Positions 1-12,300 are shown, counted from the stretch's first letter. The stretch is 64,000 nucleotides of DNA from Heliocidaris tuberculata (GCA_025618425.1 CM046844.1:7608127-7672126); one strand, 5' to 3'. Made by a program: numbers and translations. The notes: generated by a model from the letters alone, not told the origin.

Positions 1-1467
1 CTAAACCTGTCATCATGGTCATTTTGAAGCAACATTGCCAATTTGAAGATCGCCATAGAAAATAAACTGAGGCTTTTCAAACTTTCATAACTTTCTCATT
101 TCTTAACCGATTTTGATGTAACTTTTTTAAAGTTCCTTCTCTCTATCCTCTCTTTTCATTAAAAATGATTTTCCCCATGGTTTCATTCTCCTTGAATAGA
201 GTGGGGAAGTGCCCCCATACCCCTTGACTCTAAGCCTACGTGCATGAGTTATATTTGGTAATCGGTTTTCATGAAGTTCTTAATATGTCCGTTACAGTTT
301 ATACCTTACCCAATTTGACCAGGCCTCCCCCCCCCCCCCCCCCCCCGTCCTTCTGTCGTCAGTGCTTGCTACTTGCTAGCATAGCACAAAACTGACCTCA
401 GTGTCTGTATAACATTCAGCATTTTAGGCCTACTATTTGCTTTTTGTATCTGGAGCGTCTTATCTAGCTCAGGAATAAGCTGACGATACTGAAAATACCA
501 ATTATTTGCATTGTATTTTTATGTATTTATGTACGTATATATGTAACCTTGAAAAGTAGAGAGTGGCTAAAAAATTTGCGTCAATCAAAGCTAGGTCTTG
601 GAGAGGGTATAGAACACAGCTGACTCTCAAACATTATGCCACGAGAAATGTTTTATGAGTGATTTACATGTAGATCACCCATTCGATCAATATAGCCCAC
701 GAATAGGTCATATCATGCCTCATTAACATGTTGAAGGTAAAATAGGACCTACATGTATAATTCACTTTCAATTTTCAGTTTTCAATTTCAGTTTATTGTC
801 CACATTTTGGAAATTTCTTTTGCTCACATTTACAAACATATATTATAGCAAAACTTTAACTTTACAGACATACATATATAACATGACATAGACATTCTTT
901 AGTATATTTTAGTTTACTTGAATGGTTATGAGATGAAAGAAGTGAATGTTCGAATGTTCGACGTGATCCGGGAAATTACAGAAATAAAGAAGAACATAAA
1001 CATCAGGTAGCACTTTGATTAATTGCGCGGATAGAAAATGGAACGAATGAAGTTAGAAAACGTTGAGTACGGCAGTTCATTGAAATAATTCTAGAAGGGA
1101 TACAAAGGAAAGTGTGTTTTCGATTGTGTTAATCGAATATTCTTCAGAGGACTTGAGGCTGTATAGATCTCTTTAATATGCTATATTGACCGGTTGTAGG
1201 CGTGGGCGGTGATCCGGGGTGTGGGGGCCGCATCCCCCCGGAAATTTTTAAGATTGTACAGCAACCAATGGTAGGGGCTAGTCGCGTCCCCCCCCCCCCC
1301 CTTCCCAGCCGTGACAAGAAATCGCCGCACATGGATGGAGCCGTATCAACATGTTGAATGAAAAGAAGATGTTAATAAAAGAAGAAACTCAGGGGGAAAT
1401 GCCATCAACATCTTAGAAACTATATTTGTATTTTGTCTGTATGATATTTTTGTCTATTTGTCTATAG
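1..1467. other. Non-coding flank or intron 1 upstream of the P450
   Basis: I see no coding exon here. The stretch has a poly-C run near 327-346 and another near 1290-1302, plus AT-rich sequence. The first recognised P450 exon begins at 1468 with a split codon, so an exon encoding the N-terminal membrane anchor must lie upstream. I could not find a convincing ATG plus hydrophobic stretch plus donor in this segment; it may lie outside the window. Confidence 0.6.
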
Positions 1468-1561
1468 CTATGATTACTGGACTCACACATATTTCAAGAG
1501 GCTGGGTATCCCGGGACCTCCTCCTAAGCCTCTCTTTGGGAATGCAATGGACTTTAGCAAG
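1468..1561 (+). CDS. P450 exon: post-anchor proline hinge
   Basis: First recognised P450 exon. It starts with one base of a split codon and encodes the segment ending GIPGPPPKPLFGNAMDFSK, the proline-rich hinge after the membrane anchor. Acceptor tctatag is at 1461-1467; donor gtgaga follows 1561. It ends in phase 0. Confidence 0.9.
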
Positions 1562-2622
1562 GTGAGATAATCAGTTTTATCTAACGTCTAGTCGCAAATA
1601 TTATCTCCGAGTCTATTTGGTGTTTGTGTAATAGCAAAACAAAAAAGAAACACTATTGCATCATAATGTTGATAGAGTGAGTAAAGTGAGCGACACAGAA
1701 ATGAATACATTTAGGGGGAGAGGAAAGGGAGAATGGCAAAAGAAGTCTTAATAAACTGTAAGAACATGAGACTGATAAATGTGGTCAGTATTCATTGAAA
1801 AAAAGGGCTAGGCCTGTCTTTACTGATTCAAGAAGCGGAAAAAGTTCATCGTATGGATTGTTTTTCTTAGAAGAAGTGTAAACTGTGTGTCTAGTATACT
1901 ACATGATAATCTCAGGCACCTGTTTAAAATAAAAGTATATTCTTTGGAGAAAAATTGACATCTATAAATACTGATGGTATAAAAACTAATAGAGGTTGCC
2001 AATTTTATATGTCATTGATGACAAATCAGTAATAGCTTTTTATCATTTGTCGGATTTTCCTCAAATGTTCTCTGATCTGCCTATCTCATATTTCTGGTTG
2101 CTATCGCTACCATCGTGATACCAGGGTGATCTTTCTCTTAAAACAAAATGAAGTCAAATTTAAACCTTGTTTTATGTACTACACCACATTCCCTTTTTGT
2201 TTTGTTTTGTAATACATACCATTACATCACCTTGATGCAGCCCATTTTCGAAGTGCTGGATGAGTATGTCAAGAAATACGGTCCCGTTGTCGGTATCTAC
2301 ATGTGGAGAAGACCTATTATCCTGATCAATGACCTCGACATCCTACGTAGTATCATGGTCAAAGATCACCACAGGTTCTACAACAAATTTGTAAGAAATG
2401 TCGAAATGTTTGTTTATTTGTTTCTTTTTTGTTGTTGTTGTTGTTGTTTTTTTAAAGTCCAGTGCCAATGTGAATGAAAAGGTTAGGCTTGATTAAAATA
2501 CCACATGGAAAGATAAGGGGAACAAAGTGAGTGAAAAAATGAACATGATAATCGTGATGATGGTGTGAAGAATAATAATTAGAACATTAAGAATAAAAAT
2601 GATGTTGATAATAATAATAATG

Positions 2623-2658
<36 letters not shown>

Positions 2659-2742
2659 GTAATAATAATAATAGTTATGATAATAATGATAAGAATTATA
2701 AAAATAATGATAGTAGTGGTAGTAGTAGAAGTAGTAGTAGTA

Positions 2743-2781
<39 letters not shown>

Positions 2782-4379
2782 GTAATAATGATAATAATGA
2801 TGATGACGATGATAGTAAAAATGATTATAATAATAAAGATGGAAAAAGAGAATAACAAAAGAAGAAGAAGAATAGTTAGATACACAAAAGCCTTTTTCCC
2901 GAGGATACAATGCGCTGAATACTAAAACTTCACCGGCTTGAGATTCCATAATGAGTCACTGAAGCATTCAAGGCATTAAGTTTCCCCATCTACTGGAATG
3001 GGTTCAAGAGCGATGATGATTATGATTGATGATGATGATAACGATGATGATGATGTTGATGATGATGATGATGTTGATGATGATGATGATGATGATTAAG
3101 ATGATGATGATGATGAGGACAGTGAGGTAAAGACAATGATGATGATGATGATGATGACGATGATGGTAATGATGATGTGACATTATCATGATTATTAGTC
3201 AAGTTCTTTTCAGATCTTCTATGCCATATCAAGAATTTCGGCTATATTCCTATAAATGAAATGAGATGAATTGAAGAACTACACTGAATGGAAATTAGAA
3301 TTTCGACACAAAGCAGCAAGCTCCAGTTGTTTATTTTGTATTTTATCCAATTGCATTTCTTTTTGGACCCAAGATATGTTTTCATTCTTTTCTAGCCGGT
3401 ACCTTTGGGCTCAGGAATGTTTGACCATGCCTTGTTTCTCTTGAGAGACTCACAATGGAAGAGAGTTCGAGACATCATGACACCGACCTTCACTGGCAAG
3501 AAGATGAAAATGGTATGCAATTAAAACAAAGATAAACTATATCTAGGTTGAAAGCAAAGCACATCTAACTAAATTCACATCGAACGATAGTAAACATATA
3601 AAGTGTAATAAAAATTGATCATATATTATATTTTGGAATTGTCCTATATTGTTCCTACGAACGTACATGTTAACGATATTTTTGACAGTTTGTTCAATCA
3701 CTTTCATTTCTTACAAATATTAATTCAAATGTTTTACTATTCAAGTTCCGAAACCCGGTGATACATTCTTCACTTCATTATTTTTAAAAAGTTAACTTCT
3801 TCGGCTTTTTTTTCCAAATTGAAATTAACTTTTGTTCTCATCAGAAGGACATTCATGAATTTACTCTATTGCTTATTGGCCAGCTTCACTACATAATAAT
3901 GATTAATAATAGTACATTGTATTTATATATTTGTATCCGTTCTTCACCTTTACCAGATGTCTGATATCATCAATGAGTGTGCAGACACAATGGTTGAGAA
4001 GCTACAACATTCTTGTGAGAAAGATGGGACCATCGATTCACGAGAGTAAGTATCTGCCATGAAAATTACTAGAGAGAGAGAGAGAGAATTCGAAAGAAAA
4101 GAAGAAGAAGAAGAAAGCAAGTCATACATGTATTAATGAAAAGAATAAGAGAGAGAGGAGGGTGCGAGGGCAATATCTCTCTTTATCAGCATGGGATCCA
4201 GGATTTTGTGTATTGATAATCATTAGAACAGGTATTAATATCTTTCACATGTATAATGTTATTAAACTAGTATAGTATTGTCAACCTTATGTCCTTTATA
4301 ATCAAACAAAACGGTGTATCTTTTTTTCACCTTTCCCCGTTTTCAATGCCTCTTATTCTATCCCTCCCTTCTCTCTCTT

Positions 4380-4416
<37 letters not shown>

Positions 4417-7400
4417 TTCTCTGTCTCCCTTTTTCCCATCTTCTCTCCCCTTTCTATATCTCTTTTTTCTCTCTATCTCTCTTTCTCTCTCTCTTTCTTC
4501 TTTTTCTCCTTCTTCTTCTTCTTCTTTTTCTTCTTCTTCTTCTTCTTCTTCCTCTTCTCCTCTCTATTTTCACCTTCTTTATCTTGTCACTCCTATCACC
4601 ATCTTCTTCCTAGATTGTATGGAAGCTTCGTTATGGATACTGTGGCAAGCTGTGGGTTTGGTTTAAAAGTCAACTCGCAGAAGGACAAAGATGATCCCTT
4701 CGTCAAAAATGCTGCTAGATTCTTCGATATTTCTTTCACCTCTCCAGTTATGATGGCTGTGTGTAAGACTAAAACCCCGTTCACACATAATGCTGTAAAC
4801 CGCCTCAAAATAACTGCAACGGCAATACGAATTGACATAAGTTTCAAAATTTCAGAGTGCCCTTCTTATTTCTCTTTCTTATAACTCACACAAACAGGAA
4901 GTACAATTTAATTGTTTCGCTTTGTTTTGTTTGCTCGTTTGTTTGTTTGTTTGTTTGCCTTGTCTTGTTTTGTTTTGCGTGTGTTTTGTTTTTGTTTTTT
5001 GCTTTTGTTTTTGCCTTTTCTTTCACCACTGTTTGCCAATTCGTTACATTTAAAACGGGGTTTTTTATGCCGCGGCTCTTTTTGAGACTGTTTCCCACGT
5101 CATGTGTGAACGAGTTAATGTATAATTACAAAACTGTATGATTATCCTCATGAGAGCTGATGCCATAACCCAGTGGGCTGCCGGAGGCTCATGTCAGTAG
5201 TCCTATAATGCACATCACGCTTTTGAGTGGATAGCATGGGCGCAAGAGAATTTCGCAAAGTCATTTCTTTCTATCCGAAGGACCCACCCCTATCAAAAGG
5301 AATTTCTTTTGAATTATTATCAGTTATTTATATATCTTAGTGGAAACTTTGCCTTTACCATGCCTTTACAAAGCCATCACGGACTTTTCTTTCTAAATTC
5401 TCCTATTTCATTTTATATGAATTATAAAGTTAAACATGCTTTATACATTTTAATGATATTACTTACTTATATAACTTCATTATTTTGCTTTATAATTATT
5501 CTTTTTGCTTTGATTGTATTTTTATGAAAATGAAATGAATAAAGGAATGATATTAGTTACATGTACTTATATAGCTTCATTATTTTGCTTTATAATTATT
5601 CATTTGCTTTGATTGTATTTTTATGAAAATGAAATGAATAAAGGAATAAATTTATTTTATTCTGCCCCTCTAAAGGGGATTTTTTGGGGGGCGGGGCATC
5701 GGGAGGGGGCTATGCCCTATGTTAGGCACTCCTCTAAAGATGGACTGTTAAACCAGCTATCACGTTTGATTATTGCAGGATTGTCTTTGCTTACTAATTG
5801 ATGGATATCTATAAATGCATGATGACAATGTTTCCCAAATGTCTGTGCTGAATCTAATTCCTTAATCATGTTTATTACTCCTGGATTTTTTGTGCGCCAC
5901 AAATTTTATAGAATTATAAGAATAATTTATTATAGTCCTATTCGATTATGTCATGTACTCTTTCAAATGCAACACATTCAGATATGACTTTGTTTTAACC
6001 TTCAGCTTTTATGCCTTGCCTGAGGTCTATCTTCGAGTTTTTCAAATTCACATTCTTCCCGAAAGACGTCATCAATTTTTTCACTGACGTCTCAGAAAAG
6101 GCTGTCGCCCTGAGAGAAAGTGATCCTTCGGAGCAGGTCAGTGAGACAATTGTTTTTTCTACTAGAAAAAAAAAAGATTGTCAAAACAATAGCAAATACT
6201 TTAAACATATAGATTACAGGCGATTTCACTTCAATGTGTTTAATTGATATATAGCATATTGTCATAATCCCTTTGGGGCTCCACAGAGCTTTGGTCATTA
6301 TCTGTAAATCGAAATGTGTTTGGACTATATTTTACCCCGAAAAAAAGCATAGGCTCAAATCCGGGGAGGGGGGGGGGGGGGTTCATGCACCCTTACATTT
6401 CATTGAATGGGGACACGCACACTTTTTAGCAAAAGCTTCTTCATCACTAACATCCATGTTCTTTCCTTTTCTGTCTGTTTTTTTTTTTTTTTTTTTTTTT
6501 TGCCTTTTGCCTTTTGCCTTTTGCCTGTTGCCGTTTGCCTTTTGCCTTTTGCCTTTTACGTCCTCATTCTTCGGAAAATGGTACTAAACGGGGTCCAGGC
6601 GTCTGTCTGGGCCAGGATCACGCGAAAATACGTCAATTTTAAAGGGTAAAAAATATGAGTTATTTTAATGTTCGTTCGATTTGCTGTTGCACGTATTTTT
6701 CTGATGAATTTCTCTTACAGCACGGCCCAAAACCAGGGTAAAATGAACCCCCAGTATAATTGGGAAGAATTGAAAATATCATTTAGGCTTGATTTTTTTT
6801 TATAACGCTAGTTGATCGCATTGCTCCCTCACGCATGTTTTTTTTTTTTTTCCAGGAATTTCCAAAATTGCGCGTCCCCAAATCCAGCGTAAATATAACA
6901 ATGCATCAATTCCTCTCCTTTAAACATCTTGTTCTCCCTTTTTAACACCTATTTCTACCTTTTTAACATCTGTTTCTTCCTTTCTTTTTTTTCTTTCATG
7001 TGAAAGAGAGTGGACTTTTTACAGCTGCTGATCGATGCCAAGAACGGTAAAAATAAAATGGCGAATGCGGAAAACGACGATGATGACATCCATAATAAAT
7101 ACTTCAAGGACGCAGGAGCTGATGATGACATTCCGACTAAAACTCAGAAATACATAACGAGGGAGGAACTACTTGGTCAAGTATGAATTTAAAAATTATT
7201 GATTTACTCTACTGGACAGCCGCAATAAAAAAAAAAGTGTCATTTTGTTATAATACACTCTGTGTCATTCCATTTCTGTACCGCACACACAGAGCGGGAT
7301 TTTGCACATTAGGCCCACATAAAATAGCCGAAAACAAATCCCGGAGCAGCCAAGAGACAACCAAAAGGCTCCTAAAATATTGCTAAGGTTATTCTAAATA

Positions 7401-10161
7401 TCTTGAGACGAATTTATAAAATAACTAAGTTATTTTAGGGCCTAAAATCAGCAACAAAAAAAAAATAAATAAAATGATAAAAAATGGATGATCGATATGG
7501 TTGTTGGCGGCTTTTAGTAAATCGGGGTCTTGGCGGCTCTTGGCGTCTTTTGGTATATCGATTACCGTGTGTCTTGGCATCCTCTTGGCTGCTGTTGGCT
7601 GCTGTTGGGGGCTTGTAGTAGGACCCGACCTGAGCAAGAATATGTCTGTGACATCGATCTCTAGACATCGTTGATCTGTGACATCGATCTGTGATATCCG
7701 CAAATCGACAATGTAAAAAAGGAGAGGAAAACAACTCCCTCTCATATTGCCTGGCGAAAATCATCAAACCACCGATGGAAAATCGCAATTAAACCAACAA
7801 CAACAACAACAATTTTATGAACTAAATAACTTTTTACCTGACTGAATCATGGCGTTACATGTAATCTCTAAACCTTTGATACCAATCATGTTCTATGAAT
7901 AATCTTTGAATTTGCTGTATTTAACGAAAGTTATATTTTAAAAACAATTAAGAGTCTGTCAGTTATCAATATTATTCCCGACAGTTTGTCATTGAACAAA
8001 ATCTTAATCTCATTATAATAAATTTGCTGTAGTCTATGATATTCCTATCTGCTGGTTACGAGACCACTGCAACCCTTCTCACCTATGCATCGTATCTACT
8101 CGCTACTAACCCCCAACACCAAGACAAGCTCATAGCCGAGATTGATGACGTAACACCAACACGCCATGACGTCAACTACACCACGATCTCCAAGATGCCG
8201 TACTTGGATCAAGTCGTGTGTGAGGTGCTGAGGATCTATCCACCTGGGATCTTGTAAGTCATTCGATCAAGTGCTTTTATCATGCGTACATAATTATATA
8301 GACGGATTATAAAAAAAATTAATCAAGATAGATAGGTATATGAATATTATAATCGTATGGGTATAGAAAGAAAGAATGATTGGGATTTCTTTACCCGCCT
8401 TTCGTGCTTCCAAGTCCTGGGCGCAGTTTCGATAACTGTTATAAGCTACTGAAATCGTTGTATTTGATTGGCTGAGAGCAAATTTTTCGTAGAAATGTTG
8501 CAGGTGTTATTGATAAATTTTATGAGACGGAACCCAGGGCCACGTCGTATAAAGACTGTTTCTGAATTGATCTGAATCGATGACAAGTCTTCTGATCAAT
8601 CGCAGATTTACGATCTCCTATCTATTACACAGTTGCAATTGATAATTAGTTGCAATTGAATTCGAATCAGTCGCAACTCTTTATAACACAGGGCGCATAT
8701 TAACTTTAATAGCTGCTTTCCCTCATTTTCGTCCCCCCAAAATAATAATATAAAGAAGAGAGTAATGCACTTATCAAAATAATTATGGCAGGAGCGGACT
8801 TAGTCTGAAATTCGGTAGGAGAATTCCGATGTGACCTGCCGACTCAGCCTATACCAACCGTCTCTCAAACAACAAAGTGACCTGCTCTCAAGCCAAAATA
8901 TCGATCGGCCCTTGGAGAAAAAATCCTCAAACTCCCTGTGGCCAGTCCGCCCCTGACTGTTAGTGAATCTTTACACTACCTTTGCTCCAACTTTGTATTT
9001 TTCTTTTACATCTCAGTAAGTCAGCATTCCCACAGCTTGATAGTTTGTTTGCTTTGCTTTTACGATCGCTCACTCTCTTCTCACCACAGATCTGATCGAG
9101 AATGTGGAGAGACGTCTACATACGATGGTTATAAGATTGAGAAGGGTATTCAGATCTGGGTGCCAACCTATAGCATCCAACGTGATCCAACTCACTGGCC
9201 TGATCCTACCAAGTTTAATCCAGACAGGTGGGGCTTAAAGAGAAGGTTGAGTTCTGGTAATGGTGATAAATAGTTTGTGAGCTTTCTCTTTCATTTTATG
9301 TCAGTTTGAAGGAAAAAAAAATATAGAACAAGTGTCCCCCTGAAAAGCATTGCTCCTAAAATGCCCTCATATTCAAAATATGACGAGACACAGCAGCAAT
9401 GTTTGGATCAATTCATGCCAGATGTGTGTAGCCCCATATACTCCTTTCTGTGTGCAGTGCATGTGAATTTCAACAAGAGAAAGTCAATTGTTTGTTGTTT
9501 TGGGGGGTTTTTTCTTCTTCTTCTTATTTTGGTGATTCCAAAAACTTCACCACATAATCAACATTTTCCAATTGATTTATTTCAGATAGTTTCTTTAGCA
9601 ACGTAATCACATGACCAGGGCCCCGTTGCATAAAACTTACCATTAACGGTAACTTTGCCATCAATGGTAACTCTCATGGAAAACTTGATTTTGATTGGAT
9701 GTTGAGTGATGTTACCATGGTATTTACCATTGATAGCAGAGTTACCATTAATGGTAAGTTTTATGCGACGGGGCCCAGGACTCAACTTTATCTTTAAAGG
9801 AAAGGTTGAGTTCGTGTAGTAGCAAAAGAGGTGTAAAAATAAATGATACAATGGTGCTGATCGAATAGAAATTGGTGGTTGACCGAATATTGAGAGTTTC
9901 TAAATGTCAGGGGAGCTGCAGCCCGCACACTCCCCCCCCCCCCCCCTCCTTGCCGGCGCCCCTTGCGCCGCCCACGTAAGGCTATATCTATAATTTATGA
10001 AGTTACAAAATCAAGACCCTACAACAATATTTTTCTTTATCATAATGACATGCATTTAGGGTGTGTGTATCCTTTCACGGACTTAATACTATTTTACCAT
10101 TACACTGTACCTGGAGATATATTATATGAATCCATCCAGTCTCTCTCTCCCCCCCCCCCCC

Positions 10162-10212
<51 letters not shown>

Positions 10213-11268
10213 CCTCTCCTCAGATTCACGAAGGAGAACCGAGAGGGTCGTAATCCATTCACTTGGATCCCCTTTGGTGCTGGTCCTCGGGTCTGTATCG
10301 GTATGAGGTTCGCTCTAATGGAGGCCAAGATGGCACTGGTCCGGTCTCTACAAGTGGTTCGCTTTGAAGTCTCGCCCCTAACCAAGGTAGATTGTATTCA
10401 CATGGGGAGTAAGGGATGTGACACAGCTTCCTCTTTTTTTTTTCTTCTTCTTCTTTGTTTGTTTTTTTTCCTTCTTTTTTTTTTTTTTGTTGTTGGTCAT
10501 TTCGTTATTTATCATGTTTATGAAGTCACTCTGCATTTGTATTTTGAGAGTAGTGATTCTGTTAAGCTTTGCTTATTTTGTCAACCTTCCTGTTTGACTT
10601 TTATGTATATTTGACTTTTCTCATCTATATATGAATTATAGAAAACGTTTTATCAACATGCAGAAGAAGAAAATAGAATAGAAAATAGAAATCAATAAAT
10701 CAATAGGATTAGATAAAAGGAATCAAATTTTCCGCCCATAAAAGAACCTGAAAACTTGATACTTTTTAAATTTATTTATTCAGTTATTTATTTATTCATA
10801 TTACTTATTTATTTTAATATATAATTTCTCTTTTTTTATATTTATCTGCCTTTGTTTGTCAGAGATATTTTCAGTTATTGCGTAGAAATTTCTCAGAATC
10901 CCCCCCCCCCTCTTTTTTTTTTTTGGGGGGGGGAGGATTTTGTTTTTATTTACAAAAACCTGGATCCGAAAGCCCAAGTCATACTTTAAAGGTATTTTCT
11001 GAAGTGAACCGCAACGCCAGGGCGTCTTATGTAATTCAGAGAGCTTTAGCAACTCCCTGTTGTGAACGTTTTTTTTTTTCGCCCTTTTTTTTTGGGGGGG
11101 GGGCATAATGTTATATCGGCTTCCTCGACCCGCCCCTGAGAGAACCTTTTTTTCCCATTTCACCTGTACATTACATTGTTTTCTTTTCAGATCCCACCAG
11201 ATGTGGGAAACACCTCGCTCCTGTCACTGACAAGCAGCTATACACTCAAGATTACTCCTCGTCATTAA
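1468..11268 (+). CDS. Cytochrome P450, CYP3-clan (CYP3A-like), 5' partial, 11 exons
   Basis: Haem-thiolate monooxygenase of the endoplasmic reticulum; CYP3-clan enzymes oxidise steroids and xenobiotics using electrons from P450 reductase. Exons: 1468-1561, 2241-2390, 3396-3512, 3957-4045, 4614-4762, 6006-6136, 7007-7180, 8033-8253, 9090-9227, 10224-10386, 11191-11268. All introns are GT-AG and all joins keep phase, giving 500 residues plus stop. Visible motifs are the proline-rich hinge (GIPGPPPKP), RVDFLQL typical of the CYP3A family, I-helix AGYETT (residues 308-313), K-helix EVLR (365-368), a PERF-like FNPDR, and haem loop FGAGPRVCIG with the Cys ligand near residue 445. Only the N-terminal anchor exon (about 25 residues in CYP3A) is missing. 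There are no internal stops, so the gene looks intact. Subfamily assignment is inference; substrate is unknown. Confidence 0.95.
2241..2390 (+). CDS. P450 exon: A-helix and beta-1 region
   Basis: Encodes 50 residues including YVKKYGPVVGIYMWRRP, matching the KKYG..WGFY region of CYP3A proteins. Acceptor gatgcag, donor gtaaga. Phase 0 at both ends. Confidence 0.92.
2594..2795. repeat. Interrupted AAT/ATG trinucleotide microsatellite
   Basis: About 200 bp of AAT, GAT and AGT triplets in P450 intron 2. Open frames on both strands are low-complexity runs of Ile, Tyr or Asn and are not genes. Confidence 0.95.
3013..3176. repeat. GAT trinucleotide microsatellite
   Basis: Runs of (GAT)n with scattered substitutions in P450 intron 2. 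Confidence 0.95.
3396..3512 (+). CDS. P450 exon: C-helix region
   Basis: Encodes 39 residues containing the C-helix signature DSQWKRVRDIMTPTFT, equivalent to the WKRLRSLLSPTF motif of CYP3A; the W and R contact the haem propionate. Acceptor tctag, donor gtatgc. Confidence 0.94.
3957..4045 (+). CDS. P450 exon: D-helix region
   Basis: Encodes about 30 residues (MSDIINECADTMVEKLQ and following). Ends GA|GTAAGT in phase 2, and the next exon supplies the third base of Glu. Confidence 0.88.
4375..4560. repeat. CT and TTC polypyrimidine microsatellite
   Basis: Almost pure pyrimidine (+ strand): (CT)n grading into (TTC)n, ending about 50 bp before the exon at 4614. It probably doubles as an extended polypyrimidine tract. 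Confidence 0.93.
4614..4762 (+). CDS. P450 exon: E/F-helix region
   Basis: Encodes LYGSFVMDTVASCGFGLKV and DDPFVKNA, matching the MDVI.S..FG and DPFVE motifs of CYP3A. It is preceded by a very long CT/TTC tract that serves as the polypyrimidine tract. Donor gtaaga after 4762. Confidence 0.94.
6006..6136 (+). CDS. P450 exon: F-G region
   Basis: Encodes FMPCLRSIFEFFKFTFFPKD followed by the G-helix region, aligning with the FP...VFP segment of CYP3A that lines substrate access. Acceptor ttcag, donor gtcagt. Confidence 0.9.
6479..6557. repeat. Poly-T plus CTTTTGC heptamer minisatellite
   Basis: A poly-T run followed by about eight copies of a 7-bp unit (CTTTTGC) with two variant units. Lies in P450 intron 6. 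Confidence 0.9.
7007..7180 (+). CDS. P450 exon: H-helix, RVDFLQL motif
   Basis: Begins RVDFLQLLIDAKN, a CYP3A-family signature, then has an acidic insertion (ENDDDDIHNKYFKD) longer than in vertebrate CYP3A, and ends at the start of the I helix. Acceptor gaaag, donor gtatga. Confidence 0.93.
7440..7815. repeat. Retroelement-like dispersed repeat in P450 intron 7
   Basis: The part at about 7715-7812 (ggagaggaaaac, CTCTCATATTGCC, ACCGATGGAAAA, then (CAA)n) is the reverse complement of sequence at about 51090-51200 in the GH3 intron, so it is a second copy of the same dispersed family. The upstream part has TTGG-rich repeats. The family is possibly Penelope-like (see 51530-51766). Confidence 0.6.
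8033..8253 (+). CDS. P450 exon: I-helix and K-helix
   Basis: Contains the oxygen-activation motif AGYETT and the invariant ExxR as EVLR in CEVLRIYPP. Ends in phase 2 (TT|) and joins in frame to 9090. Acceptor tgtag, donor gtaagt. Confidence 0.96.
8416..8539. mobile_element. Palindromic MITE, GGGCCC family, copy 1 (diverged)
   Basis: Ends cctgggcgcagttt and gagacggaaccca are inverted. The interior has the TTATAAGCTACTGAAATC and GATTGGCTGAGAGC core shared with the element at 61321. Located in P450 intron 8, abutting the next palindrome. Confidence 0.65.
8535..8696. mobile_element. Palindromic MITE, GGGCCC family, copy 2
   Basis: Inverted ends (agggccacgtcgtataaaga and ctttataacacagggc) with an internal palindrome built on GCAATTGATAATTAGTTGC. 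It directly abuts copy 1 and shares the CCCAGGGCC junction. Confidence 0.55.
8787..8955. mobile_element. MITE with GGAGCGGACT / AGTCCGCCCC ends
   Basis: About 170 bp with short inverted ends resembling the GGGGCGGATCC family found at 11534, 16220 and 28273. Located in P450 intron 8. Confidence 0.5.
9090..9227 (+). CDS. P450 exon: PERF region
   Basis: Encodes IQIWVPTYSIQRDPTHWPDP then KFNPDR, the region that pairs with ExxR to lock the haem pocket. Acceptor caccacag, donor gtgggg. Phase matches both neighbours. Confidence 0.94.
9616..9778. mobile_element. Palindromic MITE, GGGCCC family, copy 3
   Basis: Near-perfect inverted ends: CAGGGCCCCGTTGCATAAAA at the left, with its complement (one changed base) at the right. 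The interior is full of TTACCATTRAYGGTAA palindromes with a central GATTTTGATTGG. Located in P450 intron 9. Confidence 0.85.
10141..10217. repeat. Poly-C and CT microsatellite
   Basis: (CT)n, a poly-C run and (CT)n again immediately upstream of the P450 haem-loop exon acceptor at 10223. Confidence 0.95.
10224..10386 (+). CDS. P450 exon: haem-binding loop
   Basis: Encodes PFGAGPRVCIGMRFALMEAK, which fits the P450 signature FxxGxRxCxG with the proximal Cys. The acceptor is preceded by a long C and CT microsatellite (10141-10217). Confidence 0.97.
11191..11268 (+). CDS. P450 terminal exon
   Basis: Short last exon of 25 residues ending SSYTLKITPRH and a TAA stop at 11266-11268. Acceptor ttcttttcag. 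A candidate AATAAA lies only at about 12663, so the polyadenylation site is not settled. Confidence 0.85.
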   Translation: MPPDVGNTSLLSLTSSYTLKITPRH

Positions 11269-11533
11269 GATTAGGCCTATACATTGGATTTACACTTTCC
11301 GCTGACTCTCATTATATATCATGTTTATAATTAATACTAGTTTATCAAAATTAAATTCCGCAACTTAGCAACATGATAATTATAATGATAGTGACAATAT
11401 CTATAATACCATTTTTATCTTTAAAATTGGAGGAAAATTAGTTGTAGGCACTGAGCATTAGTTGAGGTTTGAGCTTGGTTTTGAATGTTTGAAGGTTATG
11501 AGCAGTTTGAAAAGAAAAGAGTGACTTATTCCA

Positions 11534-11702
11534 ATGGCGGATCTATACATAGGGGGAAAAACCGACCCGTTCCCCCCCCCCCCCCCCTGTTTGAAACCTA
11601 ACTGGCATACCTTAAGTACACAATAACAAAAAAATGACCCCTTTATGGTGTACTTTTACGGCACTCTGCCCCTTCTTTTACAAAATCCTGGATCCGCCCC
11701 TG
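11534..11702. mobile_element. MITE, GGGGCGGATCC family
   Basis: Inverted ends (tggcggatc at left, gatccgcccct at right), an internal poly-C run and the segment AACTGGCATACCTTAAGTACACAATAA, which reappears in reverse orientation in the element at 16220. Confidence 0.75.
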
Positions 11703-11799
11703 ACTTGTTCGATAAAGAAGAAGGTTCTGTTGCATAGGCTTTATCCCTCAATTTCTTTTAGTTTGGGTCTACATGCACTGTTTCTGGATGAAAGCAAAC

Positions 11800-11961
11800 C
11801 TGGGTGCCGTTGCATAAAACTAGCTATTATAGTAACTTTGCTATTATAGTAACTTTTCATGGAATACTGGATTTTGATTGGCTCTTGAGCAACGTTACCA
11901 TGGTAGTTACCATTGATGGCAAAGTTACTATAATAGTAAGTCTTTATGCAATGGCACCCAG
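11800..11961. mobile_element. Palindromic MITE, GGGCCC family, copy 4
   Basis: Inverted ends GGGTGCCGTTGCATAAA and TTTATGCAATGGCACCC. The interior has ACTATTATAGTAACTTTG repeats and the shared central GGATTTTGATTGGCT. Confidence 0.85.
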
Positions 11962-12242
11962 AACGACTTGTTTAAAAGGGTTTTAAAAGAGAAGAAATTG
12001 AATACCTTTTGATAATCCTATTATAGAAGGAATCGTTTTTGTATGAAAAGGTGAATGATTATGATTCATGAATCTTTGATTATTTTTTATTCCCATGTAC
12101 ATGTAGAAGTGGTTTGTTGTATTATGAACAAAACATCTCTGTGTAACTTATATACTTTGACCAAAGTCTGATATACCTTTTTGGGGAGAGACAATCATTA
12201 TTGTATTTAATGATAGTTTTGAATATTCTAACCACTCTCTTG

Positions 12243-12296
<54 letters not shown>
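12243..12296. repeat. TA dinucleotide microsatellite
   Basis: About 54 bp of (TA)n with a few TTTA interruptions. Confidence 0.97.

Positions 12297-12300
<4 letters not shown>

Noticed and set aside
2493..3232. Ile-, Tyr-, His- or Ser-rich open frames
   Set aside because: Translation of AAT and GAT microsatellites inside a P450 intron.
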